Source of the DNA: an uncultured Methanobrevibacter sp.
GTDB taxonomy: Archaea; Methanobacteriota; Methanobacteria; Methanobacteriales; Methanobacteriaceae
DNA: 64,000 nt
Reading direction: 5' to 3'
Assembly: GCF_902769175.1 (NCBI RefSeq)
Contig: NZ_CACXNW010000028.1
Coordinates: 1 to 64,000 of the forward strand
The notes below the pieces were generated by a model. It searched no databases, had not been told where the DNA came from, and saw only the letters and a program-made list of their open reading frames with translations. Both the position numbers and the translations under genes were made by a program. Below, piece by piece: positions 49,406-60,012 of the stretch; positions within the stretch are counted from its first letter, which is position 1; each line of letters opens with the position of its first letter.

Positions 49406-51349
49406 TTATTTCCTAAACTTCTTGTTCATCAATCTATAATTGACAAACTGCTTTGCAAACTTATTCTCTGCATATGATGAAATATATGAGTCATGTTCAA
49501 TACAGTATTCAATAACTTCAGGAGCTATCTTGAAATGATCATTGTCTAAAATGGATTTGCGCAATACCTCATTTTCCTCTTTTAAAAATGCTTCATTTAA
49601 AGCATCATTATCATTTGATTTGGAAAGATATAGATATTTTATTCTAAAGTCTTCACTATTTAAATAGACGTACTTTAAAATTACCTTTGATTCAATCCTT
49701 CCATATGCTGCATAACGAATACGTTCATCAGTTGCCTTCAAAGCAATATAAGCTAAAATTATTGGATTTGAAATCTTGTAGATGACAATATCCCTAAGTG
49801 CAAAGCTGTGAGTGTACTTTAATATGAAAATCAAATCGAAATAATTTTTTATCTTTTTAAACATGCAATATGGTAATGTGTCCTTATAGTAGGCTTCTGC
49901 AATTGCATCATAATAAACGGATTCCAATCTGTTGTCAAATAGGCGTTTGAAAAACTTTAAGTCATGAGAATAGAAATCATCAAATTTAAAATTATATCCT
50001 TGATCCATCAGATTTTCAAAAATGTAATCACATACCCAGTTATCATCATATAATTTAGGCTCTTGAATATCATGATCTATTCTATTTATGGCCATATCTG
50101 CTAAAAGGATGTTATCTGTCATTCTTTTTATTGCAGTTTTCATAATATCCATTGTTTGCCCTACTGTAGCAAAAAAGTTCAAAACTGTATTGTCGCTTAT
50201 TGCTTCAAGTGCCAATTTCACTATTTCAGGATTTGAGTCATTATATGCCAATTCAATGAAATATGATTCTTCAATCATCTTTTCAGTGGATGATTCTTCA
50301 GAACTTTCCAAATCATCCATATCAATCTCTAATGATTTCAAATAATCTAAATAATATTTAAAATCCCCAATTCTACCATCATAGGCCAGTTGATATAAAA
50401 CCAATTTTCGAATATCTCCATCTTGAAGTTTATATTTGTCATACAATTTCTTATTATATGAACCATCTTCCATTTTTCCCTCTTCAAATGGATTATATTT
50501 TTCAAAATAAAATAGGATTCTTTCAAAATATTCAATTAGATTGTCTCTCAATTTGTCATAATCTTCAAAAAGGGAACTTCTGAAAATACTATGCAGCAAG
50601 TCTAAATCCAAAATTATTCCTATATTTTCATCATTATGAAGCTCTTTCGGAATGTAATCCTCTTCCCATATAATCATATTTCTGCTGATTTTATCGAATT
50701 TCCTTTTGAAGCTATGCTTTTTGTTTGATTGTGGATAATAAAGGTTATATTTGAAAACCAGATTTTTTAAAGCGGATATACGGACAATATCCTCTTTATC
50801 CTCTTCAATTATCTTAGTTAAAACCTCAATATTTTGTGTGGAATAATTTGAGGCTGCAGCAGAGCGGACATACTTGTCCTCATCATTCAATGCAATCCTT
50901 TCCAAAAACTCTCTGTCATTTAGGGATTTATGCTTAGCGGCAGCAGAGCGCAATTTGGAATTTGATTCATTTTCAATGATTTGCTTCAATACCTCTTCAT
51001 CATCTATAAATCTGTTTTCCAATGCCTTAAGGCGATAATCAACATCCTTATGATTTAAAGCTATTTGATTTAGGGGATGGCTAAAGTAGTATTTTTCTAT
51101 GATGGCTAAAGCAAGCTCTTTTGGAACCTTGTCAATGTCAATTTCGTATAATGTGTTTTTACTTATTCCGAGGCAATCTAAGGCAGCTATTCGAATGTCA
51201 GTATCTTCATCCTCATCAAGAACCAATTCATCAAGAGGATAAGTAAAATCAAGTCTTCTTATAGAATAAAGCCTAGATTCCTTATCTGCATCCTTATTTA
51301 ATGCAATTTCATATTCTTTATCCAAATCATAAATTATAGGAAAAGTCAT
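49406..51349 (-). CDS. HEAT-like repeat protein 3
   Basis: A 647-residue helical repeat protein without breaks. The N-terminal half has regular repeats of about 25-30 residues: DTDIRIAALDCLGISKNTLY, DVDYRLKALENRFIDDEEVL, NSKLRSAAAKHKSLNDREFL, DKYVRSAAASNYSTQNIEVL, DIVRISALKNLVFKYNLY. A longer helical centre and further repeats (DERIRYAAYGRIESKVILKY) follow, and the protein ends NYRLMNKKFRK. It starts 22 bp after the stop of LMW phosphatase 2, so they are cotranscribed. Likely a scaffold or recognition protein. The partner could be the phosphatase itself. Confidence 0.7.
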   Translation of the reverse strand: MTFPIIYDLDKEYEIALNKDADKESRLYSIRRLDFTYPLDELVLDEDEDTDIRIAALDCLGISKNTLYEIDIDKVPKELALAIIEKYYFSHPLNQIALNHKDVDYRLKALENRFIDDEEVLKQIIENESNSKLRSAAAKHKSLNDREFLERIALNDEDKYVRSAAASNYSTQNIEVLTKIIEEDKEDIVRISALKNLVFKYNLYYPQSNKKHSFKRKFDKISRNMIIWEEDYIPKELHNDENIGIILDLDLLHSIFRSSLFEDYDKLRDNLIEYFERILFYFEKYNPFEEGKMEDGSYNKKLYDKYKLQDGDIRKLVLYQLAYDGRIGDFKYYLDYLKSLEIDMDDLESSEESSTEKMIEESYFIELAYNDSNPEIVKLALEAISDNTVLNFFATVGQTMDIMKTAIKRMTDNILLADMAINRIDHDIQEPKLYDDNWVCDYIFENLMDQGYNFKFDDFYSHDLKFFKRLFDNRLESVYYDAIAEAYYKDTLPYCMFKKIKNYFDLIFILKYTHSFALRDIVIYKISNPIILAYIALKATDERIRYAAYGRIESKVILKYVYLNSEDFRIKYLYLSKSNDNDALNEAFLKEENEVLRKSILDNDHFKIAPEVIEYCIEHDSYISSYAENKFAKQFVNYRLMNKKFRK

Positions 51350-51371
51350 TTTATTACCTTTTAGCTATTTT

Positions 51372-51854
51372 TTATATTTGATTTTTTTCAAATTTCTTTT
51401 GTGTTTTAATAATGTTTTCCAAAGCTTCCTTGATTTCAAAATAGCAGACAACATAGTCTCCTAAACCACCATCCGATGGGTCTTTAATATCCAAATCTTC
51501 GTATAATCCACTATATTCCTTAATGGTGTAGGCATTTAGATTTGGATAGAACTTTTTTATCTTTTCCCTATTGTCTACTGTTGCTATTAAAACCAAATCA
51601 ACTGTATTGAAGTCAATGTCCCTTATATTGGTTGTTTTATAGTTGGATATGTCAATATCATGCTTTCTGCAAACAATTATGGCTTTTTCTTCTATTTCCT
51701 CTCCTGAATAAGTGGAAAATCCTGCTGATGAAATGTCAATCTTATCTTTTGAATCTGATAATGAAACACCATCTTCATTTATCATCTTTTTAAAGATAGC
51801 TTCTGCCATTGGACTTCTGCAAGTGTTTCCACTGCAAAGAAAAACTATTTTCAT
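51372..51854 (-). CDS. Low-molecular-weight phosphatase 2
   Basis: A 160-residue phosphatase with the P-loop VFLCSGNTCRSPMAEAIFKK and an acid loop IKDPSDGGLGDY. The CxGNTCRS form with Thr is the YwlE-like arginine-phosphatase signature rather than CxGNICRS of tyrosine phosphatases. I take ATG 51854 (MKIVFLCSGN) as the start because GGTTGAT precedes it. An in-frame ATG four codons upstream is part of the leader. It heads a two-gene unit with HEAT protein 3, parallel to the phosphatase-HEAT pair at 40441-43062. Confidence 0.87.
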   Translation of the reverse strand: MKIVFLCSGNTCRSPMAEAIFKKMINEDGVSLSDSKDKIDISSAGFSTYSGEEIEEKAIIVCRKHDIDISNYKTTNIRDIDFNTVDLVLIATVDNREKIKKFYPNLNAYTIKEYSGLYEDLDIKDPSDGGLGDYVVCYFEIKEALENIIKTQKKFEKNQI

Positions 51855-52211
51855 AATATCAACCATTAAATATAATTTAGATTTTTACTAAAATAAATTT
51901 TCTAATATTTCTAGATATAATTCTTTTTATTTTAAAAAGTATTTAAATTGTATAAATGAATTAATTTATCCCTTAAAAATGGTTAAGAAAAGTATTATTT
52001 TAATTGAATGTAGTCATATTAATTTTAATAGTTTTTGATTTACAATTTATTTTAAATAGTTAAATCTTTAAAATTATGAAACTCATTGGGAAATATTGAA
52101 AAAAGTAAATACTAAACATACATATCCTTAGGCAAATATGAAAAAATTATACAAAATATCATATAAAAACATTTTAACAAGTAATTTAATATCTATTATT
52201 AGGTGTTGAAG
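51855..52211. other. Divergent promoter region, no gene
   Basis: AT-rich DNA between the - strand phosphatase-HEAT unit and the + strand beta-helix gene. Both promoters must lie here. I see no strong palindrome. Confidence 0.4.
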
Positions 52212-54936
52212 ATGAGCCTCTTTAAAAAAATTAAATCCTTCCTTAAATCACAAGTGAATGAAAGCAGTTTTAGATATTTGTCTAATCTAATTCAAAATGA
52301 AAAGGAAATAAGTTTAAACAGAGATATTATTCTGGAGGATAATGAATTAGATGATTTCATAAAGGGAATCGAAATCAGTGGGGACAATATAACAATCGAT
52401 GGAAATGGACATAGGATTGATGGGAGAGGAAAAGTCAGAATTTTTGAAATCAGTGGAAATAACATAACATTAAGAAATATTGTTTTTAAGGATGCTCAAG
52501 TACAATATATGTCTGGAGGAGCAATTCAAAACAGTTCTCAAGACTTAAGTATTTACAATTGCATATTTGAAAATAACTCCACACAGTGGGATGGGGGGAG
52601 TATTGAAAATCGTGGATCTGTATTGATAGAAAATTCTATTTTTAGAAACAATTCTGCTGCAAAAGGAGGGGGAGCTATTTCCAGCAGGGGCAAGGTGGAA
52701 ATAATTGATTGTGAATTTGAATCAAACTATACTGAGTTCCATGGTGGAGTGATATATGCTCAAAAGATTGTAAACATTGTAAACAGTATTTTTAAAGATA
52801 ATCAAGCCCAACATGGTGGAAGCATCTATATATACAATACAAGCACTGTTAGCATAAACCATTCAAGATTCATAAATTCCAATGATAACTATAATCAAAT
52901 GGCCTGTGACCTATGTGATTTGACATTGACCAATTCTCATTTCCTAAATAATGGGCAAAGTGGAGGATTACATGCTCGTGAATCCAAATTAAAGATTGAA
53001 GATTGCCTGTTTAAAGAAAACTTTAAGGCAATTGCCACTACAGAATCCGATGTTACGTTAATCAATACCAAATTCAGAAACAATTCAGAAACAATTTTCA
53101 GTGATTCATACTTACACATCAGGGAATGTGAGTTTTTAGAGGAAAACAATAGCAGATTTACAATCAGACTGAAAGGAAATGAGGATTCAGTATCTAATAT
53201 TGAAAACAATACCTTTGATTGTGAATCATTGAAACTAATCCATTTAACAGAAGGATACTGCATTTCCAAACACAATAGATATAATTTTAAGGACAATTAT
53301 GTGATTTTTAATGAAAATGGGGTCTTTGAAAGTCAAAAGGACAAATTTTTAAATCCATCGTCAGGAATCCTATACAACAATAATATTTTAAAAACAGAAG
53401 ATAATCTTGAAGACTTGATTGAAAATGGGCCGGATTCCCAATTGAAACATATTAAGCAAAAATTGCCTGAAAATATTAAAAGCTTTAGTCATCTTGAAGA
53501 TTTAATCAATGAAAATGAAGAGATTAACTTAGAGTTTGATATCATATTGCATGAGGGAGAAAAGGATTTCTTTGAAGGTGGAATCGAAATAAGCAAAGAT
53601 AATCTAAAAATCAATGGAAATGGACATGTAATTGATGCATGCGAGTTTTCAAGAATATTCTATATCACATCAAGAAATATCACATTGAAGAATATAATAT
53701 TTAAGAATGGTAAATACTTCAAGGACAAGCTTGATAATGAGAGCCGTGGAGGTGGTGCAATTTGCCTTCTTCACGATATCTCCCTAAAGATAATCAATTG
53801 TAAATTCTTGAATAATGCCTCAAGGCAATCATCAGGAGCCATTAAAAGCAATGGTGATGAATTGACAATCATGGACTCAGAATTTAAAAACAACATTGCA
53901 CATAATGGAAATTCAGGAGCCATATTCAATGAAAAAGGAGATTTGGTCCTTGAAAACTGTGAGTTCGAATGCAATTACTCTAAAGAAAGTGGAGGGGCTA
54001 TCTATAATGAAAATGGAAAAGTAAAGATAGGTTCCTGTGGATTTAAAAACAATTATGTTGAGGAGGAATTTTTTGTAAAGCTTAGAGGGGGTGCAGTATA
54101 TAATGAAAATGCAAATATCAACGAGCAAGACCATTAATGAGACTAATTAGAGGGGTGCAGTATATAATGAAAATGGAGAGCTATTTATAAGCAATTCAAA
54201 CTTTGAAGAGAATAAATGTTTCAAAGGAGGGGCAGTCTTCAATGCAGGAGAGTCATTTAGAATAGAGGACAGTTACTTTAGCAAAAATCAGGCTGAAGAA
54301 GGAGCATCCATATACAATTTAAGCAATTCTAACTACACCATATCAAATTGTACCTTTGAAAACAATGAATCACAGGGTGCAGGAATCTACAATAAGGAAA
54401 GTGACTTATACTTGGAAAATTCTAGATTCAATGAAAATCTCTCAATACATAGTGGCGGTGCCCTATACAACGATAAGGGAGAAATCAATCTTAATGGCTG
54501 TGATTTTAAACATAACAGAGTAATTTGGGGAAAGTGTGGTGGAGCAATATCCTCATTCTATGGAAGTTCCAGATTGGAAAATTGCAGTTTCTCTAAGAAT
54601 TCAGCAAGAAATGGGGGAGCTATTGACAACTATCATGGAAATTGGGTTATAAGTAACTGCAACTTCAATGAAAACAACTCTGAAATGAAAGGAGGATCAA
54701 TTGTCAATAGGGAAAGTGGATTGATGAATATTTCCAATACCAATTTCAACAACAATGAATCCAAAGCAGCAACAGACATTTACAATATTGAAGGTAAAAT
54801 GGACTTGTTTAGATGCCAATTTGAAAATAGGGATGAACTGATTATTATAAATAAAGATGAAATATCACTTAATGAATGTGAATTCGAAGATTTTCATAAA
54901 ATGATGGATTTAAGCAATGATAATCAGACATTTTAA
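52212..54936 (+). pseudogene. Right-handed beta-helix protein without signal peptide, frameshifted
   Basis: About 908 residues after repair. It starts MSLFKKIKSFLKSQVNESSF, an amphipathic helix with no signal peptide. The body is made of beta-helix coils (NNSAAKGGGAISSRGKVEII, 'GGAIYNENGKVKIGSCGF'), as in polymorphic-membrane-protein-like adhesins. The front part (about 20-110) and the middle (about 420-510) are duplicated (EINLEFDIILHEGEKDFFEG against EISLNRDIILEDNELDDFIK). A near-exact 26-bp repeat (start GAGGGGTGCAGTATATAATG) at about 54086 and 54149 surrounds the break at 54105-54150, where one copy has lost a G. ATG 52212 is preceded by AGGTG. Confidence 0.65.
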
Positions 54937-55118
54937 GATATTCTTTTTTTAAATTTTATAATAAATAGTGAAAAAAATTCCTATAGACAAATTGCTTTAT
55001 GAGATTAATATAGATTTTTTAATAGATAAAATTGGAAGTTATATTGCTTTCATTTGAAAAAACTTTGATTTTCATTATCCACAAAAGATTCATCAAGAAT
55101 TTAGGATTTATCATAAAT

Positions 55119-58100
55119 CTATATTTTTTCGGATTCTAAAATATTTTTGATTTTATCAAAAAAGCCCAATTTCCCATCATTTTATAAATTATTAAATTCA
55201 AAGAATCTTACGTTTCCTAAAGTGTCTCCAACCGCAAGTTTATTGTCCTTAAGATTTATTGAAGTTGCAAAAATGTCCATGAAGTAAGTGTATTTGCATT
55301 CATCATTTTCCCAGAATTTGATTGTGTTGTCTTCACTAAGGCTGATTAATCTTGAATCTTCTAAATAAATATTTGTAATCTCTTTTTCATGTGCCTTGAA
55401 GTTGAATAAATTGTTTCCATTCAAATCGAATATCTCAATTGATCCATCTTCATATCCTGCAACTACCCTATCTCCACTAACTTTGATTTTAGTAACTGAA
55501 CTGTTGGTTTAGAGTCAAATCTGTTTCCATTAGGATATTCTCCTATGTTTCCATCTTCAAATCCAACATAAGCGATATTTGAGTCGAATTTAGTGGCTAA
55601 TGTTCTTGCAGATTTATCAAAATTTCGTTCAATTCCATCTATAGACAGCTTTTTCTCTTCAAGGAAGACTATTCCTGAACTGGTTTGAGCTATATCAATT
55701 ATCGGATTGGAATTTATTGTATCATCCACTTCTAATTCAATGACCTTATCCTCTTCTTTATCTATATGATTCCACAGATTATCTGCATTGCATGTTGCAA
55801 GTTTATAAGTTTTTCTACCATCTTTTTCGGTCTTAACCCCAGCAAAGGCCAATTGGCTACTGTTGCTATTATATGAAATGGAATTAACCCTAAAGTCATT
55901 AGCAAATTGATTGATGCATTCCTCCTTATCCAAATCCCAAGTGAATATTTCACCATTGTCAGAAGCTGTAATCATATGATTTCCGTCAATCTTGATTGAC
56001 AAAACAGATTCGCTATGTTTGGTTTCCTCATTTGCTTCAACTTTCTTATTCAAGTCAATTACACTGATGTCATTGTTTTCATTTCCTACAATAACCCATC
56101 TGTCATTTTCATCTGAATAATAGTCAATCGCTGTAGGTGACTTGATACCTGTTTGAATATCCATTGGAATTTCTGTTTCATTTATCTTTACAATTTCAAA
56201 CTTAGGCTGTCTTGGCCTTGGAATGTCCCAAACTCTCAATACTCCCATATCTGAGATTGTAATGATTTGGTCTTCATCTTCTAAGGTTATAGCTTGAGCA
56301 AACTTGTCATGTGGACTGCATACTTGTGCTTCATCAATGCTTTCTCCACCACCTGAGTTTTTAAGGGTGTTCCAGAACTTCATCTGTCCGTTTTCAGAAA
56401 TCAAGGTAAGGAACCTTTTGTTAAGGCCCATAAATCTTATTTCCTCTGATAAATCCAATTGTGTACCACTTTCTTCCCCTTCCGGATTTTGTTGATGCTG
56501 TCTGTTGTGTGCCTTTCTCATTTCATAGACATCCCCGCCGTCAACTTCCTTCTCATCACAAACAAGAATTGCCTCGTTTCTTCTTGGAACCAAGATCTGA
56601 TTATAGTTCTTGTGTTCAATATCCTCTTTCCTCAGTTCATTTGTATCCAAATCAATGGTGAAGATTCCGCTGTGGGAAGATGCATAAATCTTATTGTAAG
56701 TCTTGGATAGGTAAATGTCAGTAATCTCTGCATCGATTTTAGGATATTCCTTAGACACTATCCTATTGTCAATATCCCACTCCTTGATAATTCCATTTGA
56801 ATATGCTGCAAGCATTGATTTGTCCTCATCATTTAGGATTATCTTGATGATTTTGTAATCCTCTTCCTTAAAGGTATCCAAATCATTTGCATCGATATCA
56901 AAAATGTCTATCACACCATCCTCATTTGCCAAGATAATCCTTTTGTCATCTAAAATAGAAATGGCATTTGAGGATTTCTTACCTTCCGGCTTGATTCTTT
57001 TGATGATAGAACTTTTTGGAGAGTATAATGCAGTTTTTTTGGATTTTAGACAATTGCCCTCTGATTTTGAATCCAATTCATCAAGCATTGACTTGATTGC
57101 ATCATTTTCAATTTCATTCATTCTGCCCCATAACTGAGGAGCCAATTGCTCCTTCTTGTCTTCAAGGATAGGTGCAGACAATTCAAGTGCCCTTCCAATT
57201 AATATGATTGGATGGTCTTCCTTTTCATTGAATTCATGGTCCTTAGAGAATTGATAGTCCAATACCAGATTATATATGTCTGACAATTTCAATTTGTTCT
57301 CTATAAATGAATATGAACTTAAAACCTTGGATAATTCTTCATTATCTCCAGATTGATTGATATGGTAAGGAAGTTCATTCAATGGCCTTAGTTTTTCACT
57401 GATTTCAGATTGGCTAAGTTCGTCTAAATCTTCAGATTCCTCTAAAACATTAAATGAATAGTTTCCATTTGGATCTGCCTTTTTCATAAAGTAATCAGCC
57501 ATAAGCCTATTTGAGCTGGTCTTATCATCAGCATACTTTTCCTTTGCAGCAATTTCAAAGCTTTCGTAGAAAAAGTCATGACGACCTTCCTTTCTTGACA
57601 TGAAAGGCCTTACCTGTCTTAGATTCAATCTTATATCATCTTGAATTTCCTTATTTGAAAGGCTTGTCTTGCTTTCGATAATGCCTATGATTTCCTCTTC
57701 TGACAATCCAACACGTGCATTTGCAAGTAGGGAGAAGAGCAATGGGACTATATTTTCTCCTTTCACATTTTGTTCATCCTCTTCCAATCTGTCTAAAACA
57801 TGCTTGAATGCAGATACGGGGGAATCCCCAAATTGTTCTATCTTTTCCTTCAATTGGGTAAATGAACCGAATACTCTTATCTCAGCAAGGAGAATATTTA
57901 GGAATAGTGGATTTTTGGAACCTTCAAAATCACATATGATATCTATCTGTTCATCATCCAAACCTTTCAGGTAACTCTTAAGGTATTCTTTGATTAGATT
58001 CCTTTTACCTTCATCATCCAGTTCCATTATCTCAAATGTAGAGACATTATCCCTTTTCTTTATTTGTTCTAGAATAGAATTGAACCTCTCATTTGCCTTA

Positions 58101-59457
58101 TCTTTCTTTATTGATGCAATCAGTTTGACATTTTCACGAATATCTCCTATCCATTTAAGCATGTTTATTCCATCATTCATCTGATTTACGGCATCAATGA
58201 TAATAACTGATTCGCCTTTTTCCCCTATTGCCTCCAATATATCTGTGATGTTTCTTTTCAATTCATCCAGATTTTTTGGATAGAAGTTCTCTTGTGAGGA
58301 TATTCCTGCCTCATCAATGATGGATTTCCATAGGGAATAAATGTTTGAACTTAAATCTGAGGCTCCGCAGAACCTTTTGTATAATTTTTTATTAGGATAT
58401 TTTTCATAAAAATCAGTGGCAAATTTAGCAAGGAGCATTGTTTTACCATATCCTGCATTGGCAGTTACCAGACAGAGCTTATTGTCATAGGAACCTCCTA
58501 TATACTCTTCTAATTTTTTGGTATATTTAGGTCTTGGAATGAAACCTTCACTGTTTAGGAAACAGAATATTTCCTGTTGATTAAGGTCCTTTTCAAGTTC
58601 TTTTTCATCAGGGTCAGGTATATTGTTAGGAAATGCAATGGTGATCTGTTCCTTAAGCTGTTCAATGATCACTTCCTTCAGTGATTTTCCTTCACATTCA
58701 AAGTCTTCAGTCTTCCTTGATTTTCACCGTTGTTGTAGCGCACACCATCTTCGGTAACTACAGGATTTAATTCAGGAAGTTTTAGGTCCTTATCCCAATG
58801 TCCCTTATAATCAGTAATCAATACATTTACCTTTGTTTCATCATCATCAGATTTTCCATCTTCCAAAACCTTTCTTTCTCTGATTTTTTCTTTGGTTTTT
58901 GCTAATTCTTCATCAGCAAGTTTTATCTTTTCTTCATCCACTTCAGATTCATTAGTATATATCAATCTTTGAGCATCGGTAATCTCTCCAATATATGAAT
59001 CATCTCTAAAGAAGAAAATGGAATGTTTTGTAGGAGGGCAATCATAATCCTTACCTTTATTCTCTAAAAATAAATGAATAGGCTTAAGCAATGCATGCTC
59101 GATTTCCATTTCAGTTGCAGATCTTCCTTCCAATGTATCAATGTCAGTATATCTTTTCCTGGTATCATCTGTGATTTTCTCTTGGAAATTAGGAACCTAA
59201 CCTCTACGCTGACCTAAAAAACATAAGAAAAATGGACGGCTTTTGTCAATGTGGCGAAGACATGTTTCAATGGTTCTATTGCTTTCAGATTCTTCCTCTG
59301 TCACACCCCATCTCAAGTCTATATCGGTCAATCGGATATGTCTTTCTTCACACCATTCTGTCAGTTCAGGGAAAACTTCCTTAATAAGATAATCCCTTTC
59401 CGCATGCATGTCGTTAAAAGTACTGCTGATGAATACAATTGCCTCTTCCCATTTCAT
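55119..59457 (-). pseudogene. DUF4062-NACHT-WD40 protein (TEP1-like STAND ATPase), four breaks
   Basis: About 1,445 residues when merged. The N-terminal DUF4062 domain is unmistakable: AIVFISSTFNDMHAERDYLI, LTDIDLRWGVTEEE, ETCLRHIDKSRPFFLCFLGQ. The NACHT-type NTPase follows, with Walker A TANAGYGKT (about residue 333-340) and Walker B VIIIDAVNQ (about residue 420). A helical region (about 500-800) leads to WD40-like blades (IKEWDIDNRIVS, LRVWDIPRP, ITASDNGEIFTWDL, NTIKFWENDE). Breaks: TAG 59197-59199 (RRGxVPNF, Trp expected), frameshift about 58700-58725, frameshift about 55480-55510, TAA 55182-55184 followed by NDGKLGFFDKIKNILESEKI. STAND proteins act as ligand-triggered switches, often in immunity. 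The target is unknown. Confidence 0.8.
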
Positions 59458-60012
59458 ATTTTCACCAAAGAATTAAATTATTAATAAAAAATTATTATAT
59501 GATTAATATTTTAGTTAATATTGATATTAAATGTTTATATATTTTAGAATATTTTAGAAATATTCGTTTTCTAAAAGCAAAATTGTTATTAATATTTATT
59601 TTTTAAACAATAAAAGTGGAATAAATCAAATTATTTATTTAAAACAAGTAATTGTGAATTTTAAAAAAGAATTGAAAAAATGGATTGAATTTTTTTATTT
59701 TCTAAAAATTAAGTGAAAATAAATAAGAATTGAAAAAATGGATTGAATTTTTTTATTTTCTAAAAATTTTTTTATTTTCTAAAAATTAAGTGAAAATAAA
59801 TAAGAATTGAAAAAATGGATTGAATTTATTTATTTTCTAAAAATTAAGTGAAAATAATTAAGAATTGAAAAAATGGATTGAATTTATTTATTTTCTAAAA
59901 ATTAAGTGAAAATAATTAAGAATTGAAAAAATAGGTTGAATTTATTTATTTTCTAAAAATTAAATATGAAAATAAAAAAGAATATAAAAAATAGAAAGAA
60001 CTAAATGGTAAA
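59458..60012. repeat. Gene-free region with tandem repeat of about 60 bp
   Basis: AATTAAGTGAAAATAAATAA, GAATTGAAAAAATGGATTGA and ATTTTTTTATTTTCTAAAAA form a unit repeated five to six times between about 59665 and 59965. It separates the STAND gene from the Hsp70-like gene. The ribosome binding site GGTGAAAAT of the STAND gene lies just before it. Confidence 0.8.
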
